From assembly GCF_018691265.1 (NCBI RefSeq), contig NW_024881282.1:49173122-49237121 (forward strand): DNA of 64,000 bases. Reading direction: 5' to 3'. Numbering within the stretch: position 1 is the first letter of the stretch; every line of letters begins with the position of its first letter. The position numbers and the translations under genes are program-made. This DNA comes from Tyto alba (taxonomy: Eukaryota; Chordata; Aves; Strigiformes; Tytonidae). Below are positions 52,301-63,919 of this stretch, piece after piece. A model generated the notes under the pieces. That model searched no databases. It saw nothing but the letters and a program-made list of their open reading frames with translations, and had not been told where the DNA came from.

Positions 52301-54806
52301 CACAGATGTGCTTGATACCGTGCTCAAGTAGGTACTTGCCAGCCTCATATCAAAAGAATATAACATCATTTTTTCATGCATTGGTTATAATTTCTATAAC
52401 TTAGGCTGTGTCATTTGCTAAATATTATCTCTGGTTTTGTTCAATAGATGTTTCCACATCATACAATACAGGACTGTGTGTTTCCTTTGAGGATATCATG
52501 TCATATTAAGAAGTTGCTCCACACTCCTGTCTCTGTATTTGTCAGATAAATTATTCTACACTGAAATAATCTTTACATGTACATCACTAAAACTTATCTT
52601 CAGTTGAAATCACCATCTACAGTAAATCTTATTATTTATAGAAAGCTATAAAGACTGTATTTCCCAGAATGCTTTAATAGACAGGAGAGGTCTAATCCCC
52701 ATCCTGCTGGCATCAGCATGGAGATTTGTGCTCCCTTCCTGGCATTTAGATCAGGTCTGAGAAGTGCAGATGGCTTTGAGTGGTGCTGAAGAGCTGTTCT
52801 AATCCTGCTGGTCTGTGCCTGACAGGCTGCAAAATGAATCAGGTACTTGGCTGCCCTTCCCACAGGGCTGCTGCTAATGAGCTACGGCTCTTTGCAAAGA
52901 CCCATACAGCTGGTTCATCAGTAGCTGCTAACAAACTTTGTTTGAGGCTTGCTAAGATTGTCAATGGTGCGGACTCTTCAGAGCTCCTGCAGGACACAGA
53001 GATGGGCATCAGGCCCTTCTGGACGAGGCTGGCTTCGTGGACTTGAAAGCTGGAGACACAGTCACTGCAGATGCTGCCAGCTCCAGGCCACAACGACTGA
53101 TCCCAAAGAGAACCACTGTACCAGCTTTTACAAGGAGTGTCTCTGCTTTGATTTAGAGGAATAAGAGAGTTATTTTCTGAAATTAAGGACGACAGAATGG
53201 CCTGTGGCTGAGCAAAATAACATAAATAAACCTGAACAGAAGAAAAGCTGTTTAAAAGGTGTGTAACTGCAGCACATTTTGCTACTACCTTGCTCAGAAG
53301 ATAAATTAAAATGGTATGGAGAAAAGGCTGGGTAGTTTAATCTTTTAAATTTTTTTAAGTTTACATTGTGGGGGCTGGGGAGAATGATAGTAAGAGAGGA
53401 AATACAAATATGCTCCAAGGAACTGTATTTGAAATTTTTTTCAAAGAGAATCCCTAAAACTACAAGCAGATTCATTTTCCTCTGCTTTTAAATCATAGGC
53501 AGCTAAAGATTAGAATTTGCATGTCCTGAAGTTGCTTTCCTCTTGTGATGGTATGTCACAGAATAAGGAAAAAGAGGGAAAAAAGAAAAAATACTTGGGT
53601 TTGCTTCCTAAAAATTCCACACCTGGGCCTGGGTTGTTAACCAGGACATCTCATGAAGTCAATGCACCCAGGGGTGGCTTCTCAGGGGGCAGAGGAGCAC
53701 AGGGACTTTCTGAATACAACCACTGTTCCTGACTCGGTTCTTGTAGTGAGCTCCTGCAGCACTGGTGGAGGAAAGGAGAGCTGTGGCAGACTGAAGGAGT
53801 GCAGGAAGGGAGAAAAAACTGATGAAACAATTTCTACTTGAGGCCCCTGAGGTTTTCCCACAACCAGGTATTCTGTAGCAGAACTACTGGGACAGATCTG
53901 GAGGCTGCAAGATCAATTGCACAAGTGTGGGTCTCACCCTTAAACAGGCTTTTGACTGACCTTTCCTCCTAACTTGCAGGCTGAGTCGGGGGACAGAGGG
54001 TGGTGGATCTCACTTTCATGTGCTCATCTATGACAGCGTGGGTCCATGTTCCTCTAAAGTATGGTCTGAAGGTGAGCTGTACTGCACACAGTGTCCTGGA
54101 AAATCTACTACTGTACTTTCGTATGTGTTCATTGTAGCACGTTTTGTTAAACATTTCCAATGCAACCCCATGAATCCCAGATTACCACTGACACCAGCTG
54201 AAACAAATAAACAGAATTTGGATTCTATTATAAAAATTACAACCTCTTTCAGTGGAGTGTGCTGAAATAAGTAGCTTTTTATCTTAATAGTCAGGAGCTT
54301 TTCCATGTAATATTTATGAAAGGATATGTTTTAGGCTATTGTGTACTCCCAGATGAGAGGTGCTTGAAAAAAATTAAAAAGTAATTATGTGTGTCACCAG
54401 GCATTTGGGAATGTTATATGTGTTACAACAGGCAGAAAACGTGACTCAACCCTATAATAGCTGGCCTTTTTTTCTCTGCCTCAATAATACCTTTACAAAA
54501 AGAAGAAAATTTGAGACAGAGCATAAATTTGCGGATAAATGAAAGATCTTGGCAATTTATGTATGTTTTATGAAAGGAAACAAAATTTTCAGTTCTAGTA
54601 TATTCTCAGATGCATAATTTTAACAATGATGAAAGCTTTTATTAGTAGTATTTTTAAAAATATATTTCAGGTGTTTCAAAATGCTACTTGTCCCCTGGCA
54701 GTGTTAATTAGATTCTTCTAGATGGACATGTGTAGCTTGTACCTGGCCCAGGTTTGTCTCCCTGTAATGCTGTGAAGAACCAGAGAAGTCCAGAAGGCCA
54801 TATGTT

Positions 54807-55227
54807 TGTTGTAACTTAACCCCAGTAGGCAGCTCAGCCCCACACAGCCTGTTGCTCTCTCCCCTCCAGTGAGATAGGGAGGAGAATCTCAAGAGTAAAA
54901 TTGCAAAAAATTATGGGAAAACAAAAGCTGCACACACAAGCAAACAAAAATAAGGAATTCATTCACTACTTCTTATAGGTAGGCAGGTGTTCAGCCATTT
55001 CCAAAACATCAGGTCTCCGTCACTTATAACTCTTACTTGGGAAGGCAGGTATCATAACTCTAAATGTCACCCCTTCCTCCTTCTTCCCCGCACTTGTTAT
55101 TGCTAAACACAATATTACATGGTATGGAATATCCCTTTGATCATTGGGGTCAGATCTCCCAGGTGTCTCCCCCCCAACTTCTTGTGCACCTCCAGCCTAC
55201 TTGCTGGTGGGGTGGTGTGAGAGGCAG
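54807..55227 (-). mobile_element. truncated LTR, family A, minus strand
   Basis: Begins TGTTGTAACTTAACCCCAG on the plus strand, the same terminus as the LTR at 46476, and continues through the TTTCCAAAACATCAGGTCTC region, the ACATGGTATGGAATATCCC box and CTTGTGCACCTCCAGCCTAC. It stops abruptly after GTGTGAGAGGCAG at the first base of the next LTR. The sense 5' third (upstream promoter part) is missing. The neighbouring plus-strand LTR apparently landed in it, and what lay on the far side has been lost or rearranged. Confidence 0.8.
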
Positions 55228-55802
55228 TGTCCTGCTTTCAGCTGAAGTAGAGTAAATTTTTCTTAGTAGCTAGAATAGTGCTGTGTTTTGAATTCAGTAT
55301 GGGATTTGGTGTGAGAAGAATGTTGATCATACATGGATGTTTTCAGCTGTTGATAAGAGATCAAGGACTCTCCAACTCCCCTTGTCCTGCCCGTGCACAA
55401 GAAGCAAGGATGGAGCATGGCCAGAGCACTGGACCCAAATTGGCCAATGAAATATTCCATATCATGTAACATCATGCTCAGTATATAAAGGAGGGTCAGC
55501 CAGGAAGAAGGGGGCTCTCCCTTGCTGCCAGGATTGTGATTGTAGGAACTTGCTATTTCAGGATTGCTAGCCAGGAATGAGCTGGGTAATCAGTCAGCAG
55601 GTGGTCATCAATCGCACTGTGCATTACCTATTTGTACTTTCTATTATTGTTATTGTTTTAGTTTATTTAAATCATTAAACTTTTTATGTCAACCTATGAG
55701 TCTCCCTTTACCCGTTCAATCCTCTCCGTCATCCCCTGAGCAGGAGAGGGTGAGCAAGTGTCTGTGGGGTGTTTAGCTGCTGGCTGGGTTTAAACCACAA
55801 CA
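55228..55802 (+). mobile_element. complete LTR, family A, plus strand
   Basis: Runs TGTCCTGC to ACCACAACA, 575 bp, closely parallel to the copy at 60396 through its whole length (shared AGAATAGTGCTGTGTTTTG, CTCCAACTCCCC, GGCCAATGAAATATTCCATA). It has a CCAAT box (55444-55448), TATATAA (55482-55488) and ATTAAA polyadenylation signal (55674-55679) in the right order and spacing for an LTR promoter and terminator. No target duplication is found: its left neighbour is a cut LTR and its right neighbour is a leader-like 38 bp. Confidence 0.88.
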
Positions 55803-55840
55803 GTCCTTTCTGGCATCCCACATTGGGCACCACAAAGGAA
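55803..55840. other. retroviral leader / primer-binding-site remnant
   Basis: Only 38 bp separate two LTRs. On the minus strand it contains TGGTGCCCAATGTGGGAT (55831-55814), which matches a lysine-tRNA (Lys1,2) primer-binding site except at four positions, all transitions, as expected from CpG decay. The plus strand reads TGGCATCCCACATTGGGC at 55812-55829, a poorer match, because the site is nearly palindromic. It could therefore belong to the plus-strand LTR on its left or the minus-strand LTR on its right. Confidence 0.55.
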
Positions 55841-56133
55841 TGTCATGGTTTGAGCTCAGAGGGAAACAGCACCACACAGCTACTCACTCTCCTCTTCCCC
55901 CTCAGGAATGGGAAGGAGAAAATAAAACAAAAGGCTCAACAATCCAGATAAGGACAGGGAGGGATAACTCACCCATTATGGTCATGAGCAAAAGACAGAC
56001 TCCTTTGGGGAAGAAAAATAACATAAATTTAATTCAGACACTAACAACAACAACACTTAACAGAGAGAGTAGGACAGTGAGAAGCATTACTGCATCTTAA
56101 AAACACCTCCCCCCGCTACCCCTCCCTTCTTCC
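55841..56133 (-). mobile_element. truncated LTR, family B, minus strand
   Basis: Begins TGTCATGGTTTGAGCTCAG and stays alignable by eye with 36134-36427: the GGAGAAAATAAA(A/G)CAAAAGGC box, GATAAGGACAGGGAGGGAT, CAAAAGACAGACTCCTT and the AACAACAACACTTAACAG tract. After about 56133 similarity stops. Only the sense 3' quarter of a roughly 1-kb LTR remains. Confidence 0.82.
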
Positions 56134-58104
56134 TGTGGCTCTCTGTGTCTCTCTGCAGGACTGTCTGGTTCTGGCAGCTTCATGAAAAACCTGAGAATAT
56201 CAAAACCCATCATGGATGTGGGTGCTTTATCCCATGACCAGCTGGTAGGTTCACGTTGCCCAGATGATCTGCAGATGCTCAGGATTTCTGTGTGGTTTCT
56301 CCCCATGTGCTGCGTGCATCAGCTCCTGAAAGAGTAGCACCACACAGTGCCTGTTGCAGAAGCAGAGCGGGGAGTGGGATGTACGTTTTCTATCCTGGGT
56401 TTTGACTGGAATCAAAGCAAGTTTCACAGCAGCAAAGCAGCATTAAACAGATTGAGGTGATGAGGGAACAATACTGAAGTCATTTCAGCTGCAAACTGTT
56501 CATCTAGACATAACCTGAAAATACATCAGACTATGCTAGGATCAGATTCTCCATTTCTGTCTGAACAACAGTGCTATTTACCGGGCAGTTCATTTTGAAA
56601 CCAGGCTAATTATTGAACAAACTCTGAGGATAAAGACAAATGACATTTATCCCAACAAAACACATGCTAGGTAATTGATTGCAGAATTGGAAACAAAGAA
56701 AAGATAAAAAAGAAGGCCAAACAAACAAACAAACAAAATAATCAAAAAGGAAAACAAAAAAAAAAAGAAGAAAAAAGAAAAAGATAAATAAGATAAAGTA
56801 AAAAAGAATAAAAAAGAGAGGAAGAAAAAAATATAATGAAATGCCTGTCAGTTCTGACCTGATAGCTCTGTTCTCCAGCTTCCCTTCAGGATCCTTTTCC
56901 AAGGCATCACTCAGATATTTGGTTGAAGAGAGCTTCAAGCAAGAATTTCTCTGTCACAGTGTTACTATAGAGAACTGATTGTTTCTTTTGATTAAAAATC
57001 TTATTTATACTACTGTTCAATAAACAACCGAGGGTACAGATAGGTAGCTGCCAGTACCCCAGTGCTCTCTATTCCTGATATTCAATTTGAAGAGAGCATT
57101 GCATACCAGTATCAAGTGATTTCATTCCTCTCCTCCTATCTCAATCAGAAAAGTTATTCTGTTGGTTATATGTGTCAGTAGCAACGCAAAGAAAACAAAC
57201 TGTCAAGTTTGTTTTCATGATCAGGCAGCCTGGTTCTGACTGATGCATAGTCTCTAATGCAAATGCACAGAGGGTATTTCTTTCATTAGACTCCATACAT
57301 CCATCATGCTGGCTAAACTAGCCTATTCTTTGCAGCTCAGACAATTGCTTTAGCTTGTTACAGAATTTCAGTAATCACATATTTTGCAACACAAGTAATA
57401 TCTAAACACCTCATTAATACCATAGCAATCAGCTTGTGCACCGAATTCACAGCCAGCAGATGTGATTTATAACTAAATGGACTGGAGAGTGGGATGATTT
57501 AGATTTTATACTGTTTGTTTTAGAGGGTACATAAGCAACCTTTATATACTCACCCCTTTAAAAGAAATTAATTAGACAGCAGTATGTTTCAAGTACTCCA
57601 AATATGCAACAAATGGATGATGAAAGGAATCTCCATTATGTGGAATCACAGTTGTTCTTGAGTGCACTGGTTTAGGCATTATAAGAGAATTGAAACTACT
57701 ATTGTCTGTGTGTGCCCTTTTCCCTCCAGCATCATTTCCATGTTCTGATTTTTTATGAAAGATAAGTTCATGAGTATAATCTGGTTAAGAGACATGATGC
57801 ATTTCTAGTGGTTTCCTGGTCTGTTTTACTACTAGGAATCTAGGATCTAGTGATATTTTGCAGATTAGTTTATACAACAGAAGACCAGCTTGTTTGATTG
57901 GTTTTTGGATTAGGGTCAGGATGTGTTCTTTAGGAAAGTTGTAAGCCTGTAATGATGAATAAATGAGCACTCTGAAGTCATCTACTCTAACCTGAAGTAA
58001 CATGTGATTAATTCTACATGATAATTTGTTTGTAGTTACATATTTCTATCAGTTAAGTTAGGGAGTAGGCTCTTTCCAGAAGACTATAAATGAGGGATTT
58101 GAGA
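56134..58104. other. non-coding DNA, A-rich low complexity in the middle
   Basis: 56134-56420 is GC-richer and of unknown origin; it may be further rearranged LTR or internal element sequence. 56693-56836 is low-complexity and listed separately. The rest is unique AT-rich DNA without a gene. Confidence 0.5.
56693..56836. repeat. A-rich purine low-complexity tract
   Basis: Starts with a (CAAA)n stretch around 56717-56738, then AAAAAGAAG and GATAAATAAGATAAAG-type sequence. On the minus strand it produces a spurious poly-Phe/Leu frame of 110 codons. Confidence 0.88.
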
Positions 58105-58566
58105 ATGAGATCACGAGGCCCTGTTTAAGTACCGGAAAGCCTCTACAAGGTCTCCCCAGAGCCTTCTCCTCTTTAGGCTGAACAACCCCAACTCTCTCAG
58201 CCTGTCCTCATAAGGGAGGTGCTCCAGCCTCCGATCACCTTTGTGGCCTACTCTGGACCTTCTCCAACAGGTCCATGTCTGTCTTATGTTGGGGGTCTCA
58301 GAGCTGGACAGAGCACTGCAGGTGGGGTCTTACAAGAGCAGAGGGGGAAAATATCCTCCCTTGACCTGCTGGCCACACTTCTCTTGATGCAGCCCAGGAC
58401 ACAGTTGGCTTTCTGGGCTGTGAGCACACATTGCTGGCTCATAGTTTTCCATCCACTAATACCCCCAAGTTCTTCTCTGCAAAGTTGCTCTCAACCCACT
58501 CATCACCCAGCCTGTATTTGTGCTCGGCATTGCCTCAGCACATGTGAAGGACCTTGTATTTGGCCA
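58105..58566 (-). mobile_element. CR1 LINE, broken C-terminal part of reverse transcriptase ORF
   Basis: The plus strand is the antisense of CR1 ORF2's last 150 or so codons: GGTCTCCCCAGAGCCTTCTC, AGGCTGAACAACCCCAACTC, CAACAGGTCCATGTCTGTCT, GAGCTGGACAGAGCACTGCA, ATGCAGCCCAGGACACAGTT, TCATCACCCAGCCTGTATT and ACCTTGTATTTGGCC appear in family order. Sense translation meets several stops and frameshifts, so it is a pseudogene fragment cut at both ends. The plus-strand 121-codon frame at 58219-58584 is only its antisense shadow. Confidence 0.93.
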
Positions 58567-60390
58567 TCCAAAACAGCGAGATAGAAGCATAGTTTCAGAC
58601 ATGCTTGAAGGGCAGTACTCAAAGAGTGTCATACATTAATATTTTACTAGCAAGGTCATAGTGTGCTGTCAGAAGAAGTTCCTAGGTCATCCTCTAGCAC
58701 TATACAATATCTTTCAAATCTTTTGTTTGGACAGGAAGGAAGGAAACTGGGAACGCTTCTAAGAGTACTCTTCCAGTGAGGTGTAGACTGAGCTACTATG
58801 CAGAAGATCTCTGTTGGGTATGTGTTTGTCATGGTTATCCATTATTAACCTGGAAGTAAGTTGCTGTGTACCAATACTTCAGCAGAAAGTGGATTGAGCT
58901 CTTTATGATTATCTGTGGTAAACAGCACACAGTTAGCAGCCCACATTATATTTCACAAACTTGGTAAATAATACACTTTTATTCAACTCATAAAGCAAAG
59001 TGCTATATAACTTTGAAAAAAAAAATACATCTTATCCATTGCCACAATGCAGAGAAACGAAAAATATATTAATCCAGGTGAATAACAAATCATATTTTAA
59101 GATAAAAATATGAACATTTTGTAAATTAAATGTGTATGATCTTGTAAAAAAATGTGTACCTTAAAACAGTTTCAGTAGAAAATGTGTCAGTCTACTACTG
59201 GTGGAATATAAATTACCCCATGTAAAAGAGAGGATGATAATTCATATGAAGTGATAATCATATTGTGCTAAAAAATTGCAGTCCAGGTTTGTTTTCCTGC
59301 ATGTGTCATTTACGATCTCAGTGTTGCCAGCTTGAGAAGAGAGACTTAGTGTGATACAAATCCAGTGAACATACATATTGTGTGCTAGGGTCTCTTCCAG
59401 GATGTGATTTATTTCTGTTCACAGACAGGCAAATCTTAGACTCCTACCTGTGATGATCCACAGAGTGAGGGGGTCTGCGGAAGACAAGGGCCAGGGTAGT
59501 CCAACATTTGATGATGATGGAGAATTAGCCCCCTAGTAATGTATTTCCTGTAAGCCTCCATCCAGCTTCTCTGGGGACAGCACAGTCCTTTGACCTACCA
59601 GTGACACAGGTTACAGCATGTGCATTCTTCTAGCTTGGGCATTCAGCCATGAGCTGATAGGACTCAAGCTTTACATTCTTCCTAGCATTTTGCTCCTTTT
59701 CTGTAAAAGGGATGATCCAGGCAGTTCTGGGAAAGATGACCTTATCTTTTTTTTGCTTAGGGGCTTGCAGTGCAGTTAAAGTGACATGCAGGTTATGACA
59801 TCTGTGTTGAGATAACATAATAACATAAAATCCCCAGAGTTAAAAATTAAAAAGCTAACAGCACAGCATGGTAATTTAATGTTAATGTTAGACTAAAGCA
59901 GGCCCAGGGATTTTGAAGTTATTAATTTGTATTTGTTATAATGGCAACAGCAGAAGCAAGAAGTCGATAGCTTGTTTTCCTGCCAGAGCATGGATGAGAA
60001 TGGCAGTAGATCCCAAAGAGGCTCACAGATGTTTTAAGCCTGTGTATGGTGGCAACAGACTCTCTGAAACCATCCATCTTTCAAACATATAAATAATTAG
60101 CAAAGTTTAACACTGCCACCGAGATTCCATTAAACATTCCTGAAATAATTATTTCTGAACAGATAAGAGCACCTCAAGCTAAACGGCTAACCAGTAACTG
60201 GAAAAAGAATGAGTCATATTCTCATGGAAAACATTTGAATACTTGAAGACCAAGGAGACAGGGAAGTACATTGAGAGGAAATGACTTGCAGGGACATGAA
60301 AAGAAATATGGATCAAAGACAGTAACTCAAATACTTACAGTACAGTTCCTCATCTTTGGTCTGGACATCTAGTTCTACATGGTCATAACA
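58567..60390. other. unique non-coding DNA
   Basis: No gene or repeat recognised; AT-rich, with short A runs near 59017-59025. Confidence 0.55.
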
Positions 60391-60974
60391 TAAAGTGTCC
60401 TGGTTTGGGCTAGAATAGAGTTAATGTTTCTTTTTGGCAACTAGAATAGTGCTGTGTTTTGGATTAAGCATTGGGTTTGGTATGAGAAGAATGCTGACAG
60501 CACACTGATGGTTTTGGCTGCTGCTGAGATTTCAAGGACTCTCCAACTCCCCATGTCCTGCCCGTGCGCAAGGGCACAAGAAGCAGGGAGGGAGCATGGC
60601 CAGAGCACCAGACCCAAACTGGCCAATGAAATATTCCATATCATGTAATGTCATGCTCACTATATAGAGGAGGGGTGGTCGGGAAGGGGCTCTCTCTCGC
60701 TTCCGAGACTGCGACTGCAGGATCTTGGTATTTCAGGATCGCTGGCTGGGTATTAGTCAGCAGGTGATGAGCAATTGCATTGTGCATTGTCCATTTAAAT
60801 TTTCTATTACTGTCATTGTTTTCATTTTATTACCATTATTAAACGGTTTCTATCTCAACCTGTGTGTTTCCCTTTACCCCTCCAATTCCTTGCCCATTCC
60901 CAAGTTGTGGGGGAAGGTGGGTGAGTGGCTGCGGGGTGTTTGGCTGCCGACCAGGCTCAAACCACAACATAAAG
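60391..60974. repeat. 5-bp target-site duplication TAAAG
   Basis: TAAAG lies directly before (60391-60395) and after (60970-60974) the LTR. Confidence 0.88.
60396..60969 (+). mobile_element. solo LTR, 574 bp, avian ERV (family A)
   Basis: Runs TGTCCTGGTTTGGGC to AACCACAACA with a perfect 5-bp target duplication. It has a CCAAT box (60623-60627), TATATAG (60661-60667) and ATTAAA (60838-60843) in LTR order. It is the closest relative in this window of 55228-55802. No internal sequence, so the element was reduced to one LTR after integration. Relatively few differences from its sister copy and an intact duplication suggest it is among the younger insertions here. Confidence 0.93.
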
Positions 60975-63814
60975 GAAGACTTGCTTTAGTGCAGAGAAGT
61001 AAGCAATCCAGTTAAGGAGGAAATATGAAGTTGGGTGATGAGCGAAGACACTAATAACTGAGCTCTCCAGAGATATCTTCTGGGAAAATTTTACTTTTTG
61101 AAATCTAAACCTACATCCCTTGCAGATGGTGACATGAATCCTTTCAGACAGGGTAGCTGGAGGCTGCTGGACAAGGCCAAGCTTTCAGGACTGTTAACAT
61201 GGCAGGTCTGTGTGCATTGGTTTGTCTGGGTGAGGTTAATCCAAGGCTTCTTCCTTCCCTGATCAGAGGTCACTGTGATCTGGCTGGTACTCACAAGTGG
61301 CACACCAGTTTGGCCTGAAATTCACCCTCAGGGCTATTGACACAGAGTAGTAAGATGGTTTGCTCTCTTGCTGAGGCACATAAAATGGACCTGCCTGAAA
61401 GGGCACCAAATCAAATCGAGGTCTTTGCCTTGTGTGCCTAACTATGAAGCCTGAGTGATATGTCTCAATCTCAAGAGATGACTCATGACTGAGATGATTT
61501 CACATCCTTATCTGATATCAGTAAGATTTATTTTTTGTCTGAGAGTAATAGATAAAGTAATAAGAGATTTCAAACTGTCTCCAATAAATGATCTTTTTGT
61601 TGTTATTACCACAAAAGAACAAACCAGAATTGCACAAATATGTTAATAAAAATTTCCAACTCAGTTCTGCATCAGAGCACCAGCTGTGAAGTATTTTCCA
61701 ACAAAAAACCTCCAACAAATTGTACTTTTGGGGCCAAATAAAGAACAAGACGAGACATTAAAAGAGGTGAAATTAGCTCATAGGATGATCTCCTTAAGGA
61801 AAAAAGTGATTAAATTTACTACAAATGACAAAACAGATTCTGCTGGAGAATTTATTTAACTATAACTTTTTCCACTGGGCATCAAAGAGTTATTGCCAAG
61901 GAGAAGGAAGAGGAGACCCAAAGAATTAAAATTCAAAGTCAACAATATTTATCTCTACTATTATACACCAAGCTGCCAAATGAAATAAATTATTTTTTAA
62001 AATGTTTTTATGGTGTTTCATAGGAAACTGACATTTGTATGATGAATTCTGCCTTAATGCTGGGGCAGTTAATAGCAAATAGCGTAATTACAGAGAGCAA
62101 AATCAGTAATATGCTCAATTCAGGAAAGACAAATTCCTGTTGATGATGGTTTCTCAGATGCATTTTATTTACACTTTAGAAAACATCTGTCCCTACTGAT
62201 ATTACAAGTTGTTAGCTGCTGATTAACTATAACCTTCCGCTAGTGAAAAGAACATTCAGGATTTTTCTTAGGAGAATAACTTTGTTATGGCTTTCCTTTC
62301 ATGTTTTTTCTGTCTGTTTCACTAATAAATAGATTGTTATTGATAATGAACTCTTGCTTTATCAAATTGCACAACAACCTACACTGTTACATGCTTACTC
62401 TGTACGTAGCTGATCTTTTTATCTTTTTGGACTCACAGGACTCATTTCTTCCAGATTTTTTCCTCTGATATGGAAATATGACAGTGTTTCACTTAAAATT
62501 TAATTTGAAGGGAGAAAAAATCTTAAATGATGTCCCTAAATTTATTATCCAATTAAGGCCAAAGGCAACTTGATTTCACTTCTAGTTAATACAACATTAT
62601 CTTGTTTATTACAAAATGGTACCTAGGCAAACTGTTTGGGATAGCAGAGGTAGGATTCAGTTGTCCCAGCATAAGGCATCTTGTGCTGAGTTGTCTTCAG
62701 GTACCCCACATGGTTTCCAGCTGCCAGCATGGGACTGTGAAGATCTCCCAAAGGTCCTCCATCGATCTCATTGTCTGCAATATCCCACTTGAATTCCAGT
62801 GGTTGTATGTAGGCAACAGGAAGCCCTCCCTAACACACCTAAACATTAGTCACTATGTCTAGGTGCCTACACATGAGCAAGCTCCCATCAGAGTGTGTAC
62901 ATCTCAGCAAGTCTCAGAAGCTGCCTGACTGCTGAGTGTCCAGTTTAGGTTGATGTGATAAACTAGGTCTGTGTTATGGAAAGGACTTTTTTAAGATCAT
63001 GTGAAATTAGCAACATCAGTTAGCAACATATTACTTAGCTATTGTAAACAAGTGTAAATATTTTTTTAGCCTTTTGTCTTTTGCAGAGCTTACTTCCCAT
63101 GCCCTGTACATGTCTAGCTTATCTGGTCTGCTTAAATTTTCTGAGATTGATTTGTGTGGTAAAACATAAATATCCTTTCAGGAATAAAATCACTTTAATT
63201 AGAGAATGTTTTCCTGCCTAAAAAAAAAGAAGAAACTTTTCTTAGTTTTGCAAAGCCAGTTTTTGTTTCATAAAACCAAGTTCTCAGCTGGTTCACAGCA
63301 AAGACTCTAGGGACATTGTAACACTTATAACACTTATTCATAAGTATTTAATATGTAGCTTGTCTATTTCAAATAAATTATCCTTGGAGTCTATTCTGAA
63401 AATCCTCTGAGATTTCCAATCCCATAATGATCAGGTAGAGAAATAGTGTAATTTAGTTTAAAACCCTCATCACTCACATAAATTTTTTTTTTCTATTTTT
63501 TCAGTAAGAAAAATATAATTTGTGGCTCTTTACATAATCATTATTTATGCAAATATATTTTATACTGCACCTTGGTATTAAATCCTCTTTACTTTACTGT
63601 CACTGTGGGTCTCATAACTTCTTCCCAAACAAAATCACCTGTTCTTCTTGCCCAATTGCTACTGAGGTGCAAAGCCAGTCACATAAAAGTATTTGGCGTC
63701 TTATCTGGCTTCAGCTTTATTTTCTTATCAACCAAGGTACTTATATAGGGTATGAAACAAAAAAAGGCCCATCAATAGGCCTCAAACCAAAGGACTTCTG
63801 AGTGAATCCCCTGA
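60975..63814. other. unique non-coding DNA, possible old repeat near 62640-62990
   Basis: No gene. The part at about 62640-62990 (words such as AGCTGCCAGCATGGGACTGT, CAGGAAGCCCTCCCTAACA and CTATGTCTAGGTGCCTAC) reads like a decayed interspersed repeat, perhaps an old LTR, but I cannot name it. The rest is AT-rich unique sequence. Confidence 0.45.
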
Positions 63815-63919
63815 CCAGCAACCATCATCTTATCAGCAGCATGAAGCAACCACTATCTTATCAACATGAAGCAACCAGTATCTCATCAGCATGAAGCAAG
63901 AAGCATCTTATCAGCATGA
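63815..63919. repeat. 25-bp minisatellite, about 3.7 copies
   Basis: Unit CATGAAGCAACCACTATCTTATCAA-like: copies at 63840-63864, 63865-63889 and 63890-63914, a partial fourth at 63915 onward (CATGAAATGCAC) and a diverged leading copy at about 63815-63839. Copies differ at only a few sites. No gene overlaps it. Confidence 0.9.

Larger units (their letters stand above)
47110..54806. other. unique non-coding DNA with a few GC-richer patches
   Basis: No gene asserted. GC- and CpG-richer patches lie at 47800-48100, 49690-50060 and 52700-53165; each has several overlapping frames of 60-125 codons and no recognisable domain. Simple repeats: TAGTCTAATT-type decamer x3 (48921-48950), an 18-base A run (48998-49015) and an 11-base C run (49324-49334). 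A minus-strand frame at 52025-52381 (118 codons) has a fairly protein-like composition but no recognisable family. Confidence 0.45.

Noticed and set aside
56606..56938. 110-codon minus-strand frame rich in Phe and Leu
   Set aside because: Produced by the A-rich low-complexity tract.
58219..58584. 121-codon plus-strand open frame
   Set aside because: It is the antisense of a CR1 reverse-transcriptase fragment.
55228..60969. A single provirus with 5' LTR at 55228 and 3' LTR at 60396
   Set aside because: The spacing would suit a provirus, but the right LTR has its own 5-bp duplication on both sides and the sequence between holds another LTR, a CR1 and unique DNA, with no gag or pol trace.
63815..63919. 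CRISPR-like array
   Set aside because: Repeats are contiguous with no unique spacers, and the sequence is plainly vertebrate.
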